DNA from: DASYKS01 sp035995205
GTDB lineage: Bacteria; Acidobacteriota; Thermoanaerobaculia; Multivoradales; UBA5704
DNA length: 64,000 nt
Assembly (NCBI GenBank): GCA_035995205.1
Contig: DASYKS010000041.1
Span: forward strand, 62,001 to 126,000
Reading direction: 5' to 3'
Below are positions 59,435 through 64,000 of the stretch, one piece after another (position 1 is the stretch's first letter; the number at the start of each line of letters is the position of its first letter). Below the pieces are notes generated by a model, which saw only the letters and a program-made list of their open reading frames with translations, searched no databases and was not told the DNA's origin. A program made the translations under genes and the position numbers.

Positions 59435-60211
59435 ATGAGTTACAGGCTCGGCCTCGAAGGGCGCAGGGTGCTGATCACCGGCGGCAGCCGGGGAATCGGT
59501 GCCGCCTGCGCCCGGCGGTTCGCCGAGGCCGGGTCCGCGGTTCTCGTCCAATACCGGGACCACGCCGAGGCGGCCGAACGCCTGCTCGGCGAGCTGCCCG
59601 CCCCGGCCGCGTTCGGCCACCTGGCGTGGGGCGTCGATCTGTCGAACCCTCAGGAGATTCCGGCACTGTTCGATTTCGTCCGCGAGCGCTGGGGCGGGCT
59701 CGACGTGCTGGTCAACAACGCGGGTATCTGGGTGGAAGGCTCGCTCGCGAAGCTCGACGGCGCCCAACTTGGTGAGCACCTGGCCGCGACCCTCGCGCTC
59801 AACCTCGCAGCGCCGTTTCTCCTGGTCCGCGAAGCACTGTCGCTGTTTGCCGATTCGCCCGACCCGTCGATCATCAACGTCAGCTCGACCGCCGGCCAGC
59901 GCGGCGAGTCGCGCTACAGCGCCTACGCCGCGAGCAAAGGCGCATTGATCGCGGCGACCAAGTCGTGGGCGGTGGAATTGGCACCGCGCATCCGGGTGAA
60001 CGCCGTGGCGCCCGGCTGGGTGGTGACCGACATGACGGCCGAAGCGCTACGAGGCCAAGCCGAGCGGGAGGCGGAAGCCGGCATTCCGCTCGGGCGGATC
60101 GCGACGGCCGACGACATCGCCGGGCCGATCCTGTTCCTTGCCTCGCCGCTTGCGCGGCATGTCACTGGCGAGGTGCTGAACGTGAATGGCGGCAGCGTGC
60201 TCTGCGGGTGA
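59435..60211 (+). CDS. SDR-family reductase (FabG/PhaB-like)
   Basis: A 258-residue classical short-chain dehydrogenase. Cofactor loop ITGGSRGIGAACARRFAEAG, NNAGIW, catalytic Ser in INVSSTAG and Tyr/Lys in YSAYAASKGAL, and the PGWVVTDM loop are all present. It likely reduces a 3-oxoacyl thioester. Position 6 nt after a thiolase suggests acetoacetyl-CoA reductase, but no phaC is in the window. 60212-60341 holds a broken PAL-3 start (GTAGGGGCG at 60329) and nothing else recognisable. Confidence 0.88.
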   Translation: MSYRLGLEGRRVLITGGSRGIGAACARRFAEAGSAVLVQYRDHAEAAERLLGELPAPAAFGHLAWGVDLSNPQEIPALFDFVRERWGGLDVLVNNAGIWVEGSLAKLDGAQLGEHLAATLALNLAAPFLLVREALSLFADSPDPSIINVSSTAGQRGESRYSAYAASKGALIAATKSWAVELAPRIRVNAVAPGWVVTDMTAEALRGQAEREAEAGIPLGRIATADDIAGPILFLASPLARHVTGEVLNVNGGSVLCG

Positions 60212-60341
60212 AGGTGAATCCCGGCGGCGTTCGACCCAAAAATCGAAGGTCCGGGCAGTGTTTTAGGCCCGAAGGGCCGTTCTATTACAGGCCTGGATCA
60301 GCGGATCCGGATCATTGTTTAGGCTTGTAGGGGCGTTCAAT

Positions 60342-60569
60342 CTAGCCTGCGCCTGCAAAGGCCCGTTCGACGGCAGCGGGAACCGCGATATCGGCGAAAA
60401 ACCTCGAAGGGTAAAGATAGTCCTCTCCGGATTCGTCGACCACGCGAATCAGGCCATCCTCTTCAGCTCGCGGATCGGCAAGGCGGAGGTAGATCTTCCG
60501 CAGCTCCAGGGCTGCCGGATAGCCTGAATTTTCCAGGCAGACGACGTATGAGGTCTCTTGTTCTTCCAT
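60342..60569 (-). CDS. Small protein of unknown function, second gene of a pair
   Basis: A 75-residue acidic protein. TSYVVCLENSGYPAALELRK is followed by a strand-rich part (KIYLRLADP, IRVVDESGEDYLYPSRFF). The layout, with a short beta segment after a Glu/Asn turn, looks like a real small domain. It starts 4 nt after the stop of the gene at 60574-60810, so they form an operon. It could be a toxin-antitoxin-like pair, but I recognise neither family. Confidence 0.55.
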   Translation of the reverse strand: MEEQETSYVVCLENSGYPAALELRKIYLRLADPRAEEDGLIRVVDESGEDYLYPSRFFADIAVPAAVERAFAGAG

Positions 60570-60573
60570 GACT

Positions 60574-60810
60574 CTAGTCCAAGTAACACTTGATCTTCAT
60601 CTCAGTTTTGCCCATTCCATGAGCCTCATACCCATGAAGCTCGACCCTCCTCACCTGGCCATTGGCAAGTTCTACCGTCGCCACTCCCTTCCGTTTTCGC
60701 CAGCGCGCCACGGCGTGAAGCCTTAGGAGTCGGGGCAGATCCCGGATCGAGCTCTCTTCAGCGAACGTTACGATGCTCGTAATCTCGCCGAGGATCCGAA
60801 ACTCTGTCAC
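60574..60810 (-). CDS. Small protein of unknown function, first gene of a pair
   Basis: A 78-residue basic protein (FRILGEITSIVTFAEESSIR, then LLRLHAVARWRKRKGVATVE and VRRVELHGYEAHGMGKTEMK). The basic central helix could bind nucleic acid. The GTG start lies 6 nt after a TAGAAT box with no Shine-Dalgarno. Together with the downstream 75-residue gene it forms a compact two-gene unit. Confidence 0.55.
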   Translation of the reverse strand: MTEFRILGEITSIVTFAEESSIRDLPRLLRLHAVARWRKRKGVATVELANGQVRRVELHGYEAHGMGKTEMKIKCYLD

Positions 60811-60816
60811 GCGAGC

Positions 60817-60822
60817 ATTCTA
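60817..60822 (-). promoter_or_regulatory. -10 box (TAGAAT) of the small gene pair, likely leaderless
   Basis: TAGAAT on the minus strand, 6 nt before GTG 60810; no Shine-Dalgarno. Confidence 0.5.
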
Positions 60823-60843
60823 CGCCGCTCCCATGCGCCTCCA

Positions 60844-61737
60844 CTACAGCCGCCCCTCCTCCGCCGCCTTCAAGTACCCCAGGCACTTGTAGACCAGCTT
60901 CGCCGCGACGAAATCGCTCGCCGGGAGCGGTCCGAACGGCGCCAGCTCGACCAGGTCCATTGCTACCACCTTCTTGGTCTTGAACAGCTGGCGCAGCAGG
61001 CGGAGCGTCGGCCACCAGGTGCCGCCGCCCGGCTCGGGAGTGCCGGTCGCGGGGACCAGCGACGGATCGAAGTAGTCGATGTCGAAGGTCAGATAGATGT
61101 GCTCCGGGAGGGTGGCGAGCATCTCCGGCAACATCTCCTCGGCCCGGTCGAGCTGGTGCCCCCAGATCACCGGCAGGTTCTTTTCCCGGATCAGCTCGGC
61201 CTCCGGGCTCGACAGCGAGCGGATGCCGATGGCGAGCGACGGGATACCGTCCTCGTGAATCCGCCGCAGCACGCTCGCGTGGCTGTACGGCGTCCCCTCG
61301 AACTCCTCGCGCAGATCGGAGTGGGCGTCGAACTGGACGACCCCGACTTCCCCTTCGCCTTTCCAAGCGCGCCGGGTCGCCCGCACCGGGCCGATCGACA
61401 GCGAATGCTCGCCGCCGAGGACGGTCAAGAACTTTTTCCGTTCGACATGGGGAAAGCAGGCCGCCTCGATGTCGGCCATCGCCTCAGCCATTTCGAACGC
61501 TTCCGGATGGAACGGCGGCAAGGTCGCGATCCCCTGGGTGAACGGCTCGTCGCCCAGCTCCTCGTCCCACAGCTCCATCGACTGCGACGCCCGGACGATC
61601 GCGGCCGGGCCGTGGACGGTCCCCTTGCCGTATGACGTGGTGCGCTCGAACGGCACGGGCAGGACGACCGCCCGGGCGGTCTCGTAACGGCTGTGCTCCT
61701 CGTCGAGCAGGCCGAAGTTCTGCGAAGAGTGGGACAT
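60844..61737 (-). CDS. speB: Agmatinase (ureohydrolase family)
   Basis: A 297-residue Mn-dependent ureohydrolase. Metal motifs: LGGEHSLSIGPV (His), VVQFDAHSDLREEFEG (Asp-x-His-x-Asp) and LTFDIDYFDPSLVPATGTPE (Asp-x-Asp). The acceptor loop favours agmatinase (agmatine to putrescine and urea), although arginase-like substrates cannot be excluded. Start ATG 61737 was chosen for AGAGGAA 8 nt upstream; the longer frame to 61827 overlaps divergent radC. Relates to polyamine use by the deoxyhypusine-synthase-like enzyme. Confidence 0.9.
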   Translation of the reverse strand: MSHSSQNFGLLDEEHSRYETARAVVLPVPFERTTSYGKGTVHGPAAIVRASQSMELWDEELGDEPFTQGIATLPPFHPEAFEMAEAMADIEAACFPHVERKKFLTVLGGEHSLSIGPVRATRRAWKGEGEVGVVQFDAHSDLREEFEGTPYSHASVLRRIHEDGIPSLAIGIRSLSSPEAELIREKNLPVIWGHQLDRAEEMLPEMLATLPEHIYLTFDIDYFDPSLVPATGTPEPGGGTWWPTLRLLRQLFKTKKVVAMDLVELAPFGPLPASDFVAAKLVYKCLGYLKAAEEGRL

Positions 61738-61825
61738 GGGCGCGGTTCCTCTCAAGAGTCGGCGGATTTTGGCAGAAGGGCTCGAACCATCGAGATCGAA
61801 GACCCCTTTTGGCGTCCTAGGGGGC

Positions 61826-62569
61826 ATGAAACAGAATCCGGACCCACTTCATTCTCCCTCTCCCCAAAACCCCAGGGGCGTCCGATCCCAAACGAGCCTG
61901 CCGATGCGGGACGTGCCGGAAAGCGATCGCCCGCGCGAACGGCTGTTGGAGCAGGGCGCCCAGGCGCTCGCCGATGCCGAGTTGCTCGCGGTCTTGCTGC
62001 GCACCGGCCGGTTCGGCGCCTCGGCACTCGACGTGGCGCGCGAGTTGCTCGCTGCGCACGGCGGCCTCGCGGGGCTCGAAAGCGTCGATCCGCGCGAGAT
62101 CCGTCGACTCGGCGTAGGACCCGCGAAGGCCGCGAGCCTGCTCGCCGCGCTGGAGATCGGCCGACGGCTCGCCCGCGAGCAGCTGCCCGAAGAGCCGCTC
62201 ACCCGGCCGGCCGAGGTGGTCCGCTACCTCCAGCTCCGCTACAGCGAGCGCGACCAGGAGGTGATGGGCGCCCTGTTCTTGAACCTCCGCAACCGGCTGA
62301 TCGGTGAGCGCGAGATCTACCGCGGCACGATCGACCGGGCCTCGGTCGAACCGCGCGAGGTGCTCAAGGAGGCGCTGCTCCGCGGCGCGTCCGGGTTCGT
62401 GGTCTTCCACACCCATCCGAGCGGCGACCCGGCGCCGAGTGTGGAGGACTACGAGTTCACCCGCCGCCTGGTCGAGGCGGCCGACCTCTTGGGCCTGCGT
62501 TTGATCGATCACCTGATCCTCGGCGGCGCGGGGCGTTGGGCGTCGATCCGCGATCGGCGGCCGTGGTAG
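61826..62569 (+). CDS. radC: RadC-family protein (JAB/MPN domain)
   Basis: A 247-residue RadC/YeeS-like protein. The N-terminal HhH-type helices (RPRERLLEQGAQALADAELL, LGVGPAKAASLLAALEIG) precede the JAB domain with VVFHTHPSGDPAPSVEDYEF (His-x-His...Asp zinc site). Biochemical role unsettled; once linked to DNA repair. The conserved part begins at ATG 61904; ATG 61826, with AGGGGG next to it, adds 26 Pro-rich residues. Its TAG stop overlaps a TAGCGT box for the next gene. Confidence 0.92.
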   Translation: MKQNPDPLHSPSPQNPRGVRSQTSLPMRDVPESDRPRERLLEQGAQALADAELLAVLLRTGRFGASALDVARELLAAHGGLAGLESVDPREIRRLGVGPAKAASLLAALEIGRRLAREQLPEEPLTRPAEVVRYLQLRYSERDQEVMGALFLNLRNRLIGEREIYRGTIDRASVEPREVLKEALLRGASGFVVFHTHPSGDPAPSVEDYEFTRRLVEAADLLGLRLIDHLILGGAGRWASIRDRRPW

Positions 62570-62572
62570 CGT
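62567..62572 (+). promoter_or_regulatory. -10-like box (TAGCGT) of larC
   Basis: TAGCGT overlaps the radC stop codon and lies 7 nt before GTG 62580, with no Shine-Dalgarno. Confidence 0.35.
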
Positions 62573-62579
62573 TTCGTCC

Positions 62580-64000
62580 GTGCGAGCCTCTTCCCCTTCC
62601 GTCCCTGACGCCCCCGTGCATCTCCACCTGGACGCCGCGAGCGGGATCGCAGGCGACATGTTCCTCGGCGCCTGTTTGGATGCCGGCTTGCCGCCCGAGG
62701 TGCTGGTCGAGACGATCGAGCGGCTGGGGCTGCCGGGGATCGGCTTCGAGATGCGGCGCGCGGTGCGCGGCGGGGTGACCGGCATTCGCTTCCGCGTGCT
62801 GGAGCACGGCCGTTCGATCGAGGGTCCCGACCCGGAAGAGATCGAGACCGGCCCGGCACATGGGCATCACCACCATCCTCCGCACCCTCACCTTCCCCAT
62901 TCGCATGCTCACTCTCACGAAGAGCACAGCCACGATCCCGGCCATTCTAATTCTCATGCCGACCCCGGCCACGGTCATTCCCATGGACGACACTTGTCCG
63001 AAATCCGGGGACTCCTCGCGGCAAGCGGCCTCGCGGCGCCGGTCCGGGAGCGGGCTGAGCGGCTGTTCGTCCGGCTGGGCGAAGCGGAAGCGAAGGTGCA
63101 TGGGGTGTCGATCGAGCAGGTCCATTTCCACGAGGTCGGCGCGCTCGATTCGATCGTCGATTTGGTCGGCGCGGCGGCGGCGATCGAGCATTTCCGCCCG
63201 GCGCGGATCACCGCCTCGGCGATCAACGTCGGCGGCGGACGGGTCACGGCGGCACACGGCGATCTAGCGGTTCCCGCCCCGGCGACCGCCCTGCTGCTTT
63301 CAGGCATTCCGGTCTACGGCAGCGGCGGGGGAGAGCTGACCACGCCGACGGGAGCCACGCTGCTCGCCGAGCTGGTCGACGAGTACGTCGAATTTCCTTC
63401 GATCGTCTCCGAAGCGATCGGCTACGGCCTCGGCAAGCGCGACACCCCCGGCCGGCCGAACGTCTTTCGAGTGATCCGCGGCCGGGCGAGCGGCGCCTCG
63501 ACGGCGGATTCGAGCCCGCGCTCCCTCGGCGTCCTCGGGGCTCTCGGTCGCCTGGCCGAGGTGACGGTGGTCGAGTGCGAGATCGACGACCTGCCCGGCG
63601 AAGGCTTCGGCTTCTTGATGGAGCGCCTGCTCGGCGCGGGCGCGCTCGACGTCTATTTCACCCCGGTCCAGATGAAGAAGAACCGGCCGGGCACGCTCGT
63701 GACGCTGCTCTGCCGGCCCGACCAACTGGAGCCTCTCGCCGGGCTGTTGCTGCTCGAATCCGGCTCGCTCGGCTGCCGCATCCAACGGGCCGAGCGGATC
63801 GAGGCGGAGCGCGAGGTGGTCACGGTCGAGACCTCATTCGGCCCCGTCGCGGTCAAGCGCGCCCGGCTCGCCGGCCGGCCGTTCGCCGCGGCGCCGGAGT
63901 TCGAGGATTGCCGGCGGATCGCGCTCGCTTCGGGGGTCGCTTGGCGCGAGGTCTATCGCGCCGCTTCTGCCGCTGCGGCGGATCTAGGTCTTGCGAAGGG
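62580..64000 (+). CDS. larC: Nickel insertion protein LarC (partial, runs off the window)
   Basis: At least 473 residues, open to the window end. LHLDAASGIAGDMFLGACLD is the LarC opening and VHFHEVGALDSIVDLVGAAA the conserved core. A His-rich loop (~95-135; GHHHHPPHPHLPHSHAHSHE) likely binds nickel. Later blocks are TTPTGATLLAELVDEYVEF, EAIGYGLGKRDTPGRPN and VVECEIDDLPGEGFGF. LarC inserts Ni into the pyridinium dithiocarboxylate cofactor of lactate racemase. LarB, LarE and LarA are not visible here. Start GTG 62580 lies behind a TAGCGT box; GTG 62616 is an alternative. The hallmark -1 PRF site that splits some LarC genes was not seen. Confidence 0.9.
   Translation, partial: MRASSPSVPDAPVHLHLDAASGIAGDMFLGACLDAGLPPEVLVETIERLGLPGIGFEMRRAVRGGVTGIRFRVLEHGRSIEGPDPEEIETGPAHGHHHHPPHPHLPHSHAHSHEEHSHDPGHSNSHADPGHGHSHGRHLSEIRGLLAASGLAAPVRERAERLFVRLGEAEAKVHGVSIEQVHFHEVGALDSIVDLVGAAAAIEHFRPARITASAINVGGGRVTAAHGDLAVPAPATALLLSGIPVYGSGGGELTTPTGATLLAELVDEYVEFPSIVSEAIGYGLGKRDTPGRPNVFRVIRGRASGASTADSSPRSLGVLGALGRLAEVTVVECEIDDLPGEGFGFLMERLLGAGALDVYFTPVQMKKNRPGTLVTLLCRPDQLEPLAGLLLLESGSLGCRIQRAERIEAEREVVTVETSFGPVAVKRARLAGRPFAAAPEFEDCRRIALASGVAWREVYRAASAAAADLGLAK

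Noticed and set aside
60212..60341. tRNA gene in the gap after the SDR gene
   Set aside because: A GTTCGACC stretch resembles a T-loop, but no acceptor stem or anticodon arm can be formed.

Overview
The window is GC-rich, gene-dense bacterial chromosome. It suggests an Acidobacteriota member, perhaps of a Thermoanaerobaculia-like lineage. Pointers are a (broken) VWFA-related secreted protein of the kind common in that phylum, a futalosine-route menaquinone gene (mqnD), a RiPP precursor with an LNRETL-type leader, several SpoIIE-type phosphatases and membrane Ser/Thr kinases, and genes whose start codon lies 6-10 nt behind a TANNNT box with no Shine-Dalgarno. This placement is inferred from gene content only; no rRNA or tRNA gene was found.

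Layout. 1-1740: end of an ABC permease, an intact UPF0175-like/PIN toxin-antitoxin pair and a decayed parDE-like remnant. 1746-14578: M14 peptidase and receptor-like Ser/Thr kinase (divergent), LysM/FecR protein, thiC, frameshifted VWA gene, orphan RiPP precursor, small secreted ORFs and a CPBP protease. 14653-23079: a NRAMP-UspA fusion divergent from mgtE, a SpoIIE phosphatase, then a modE-porin-modABC molybdate operon. 23130-32654: small secreted proteins, DHH phosphoesterase, CtpA protease, tatAC and the phoH-ybeY-corC-era operon. 33395-38538: mqnD, gph, a second PIN pair, cdd, icd, mdh. 38756-42411: membrane SpoIIE phosphatase and a RES/Xre toxin-antitoxin pair. 42797-49297: two small convergent ORFs, then rpsP-khpA-rimM-trmD-rplS-rnhB and a TPR protein. 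49469-64000: deoxyhypusine-synthase-like enzyme, thioesterase/histidine kinase/response regulator operon, ECF sigma and anti-sigma, an Rpn-family nuclease between inverted repeats, glcD, ampD (reverse), thiolase and SDR reductase, a small gene pair, agmatinase, radC and the start of larC.

The most unusual content is between the genes. Three families of dispersed palindromes (called PAL-1, PAL-2, PAL-3 here) keep their stems by paired substitutions between copies. All three full PAL-1 copies lie between divergent genes. Two long arrays (5761-6099 and 32756-33190) consist of degenerate units with an almost exact 21-nt period, and each array flips orientation at its centre; the two have unrelated consensus sequences. 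I found no transposase, CRISPR array, rRNA, tRNA or riboswitch in the window.

Functional links: molybdate uptake with its own regulator and outer-membrane porin; Tat export; ribosome maturation (rpsP operon, ybeY, era); TCA enzymes icd and mdh side by side; a possible polyamine link between agmatinase and the deoxyhypusine-synthase-like enzyme; and signalling through one receptor kinase, two SpoIIE phosphatases, one two-component system and one ECF sigma factor.
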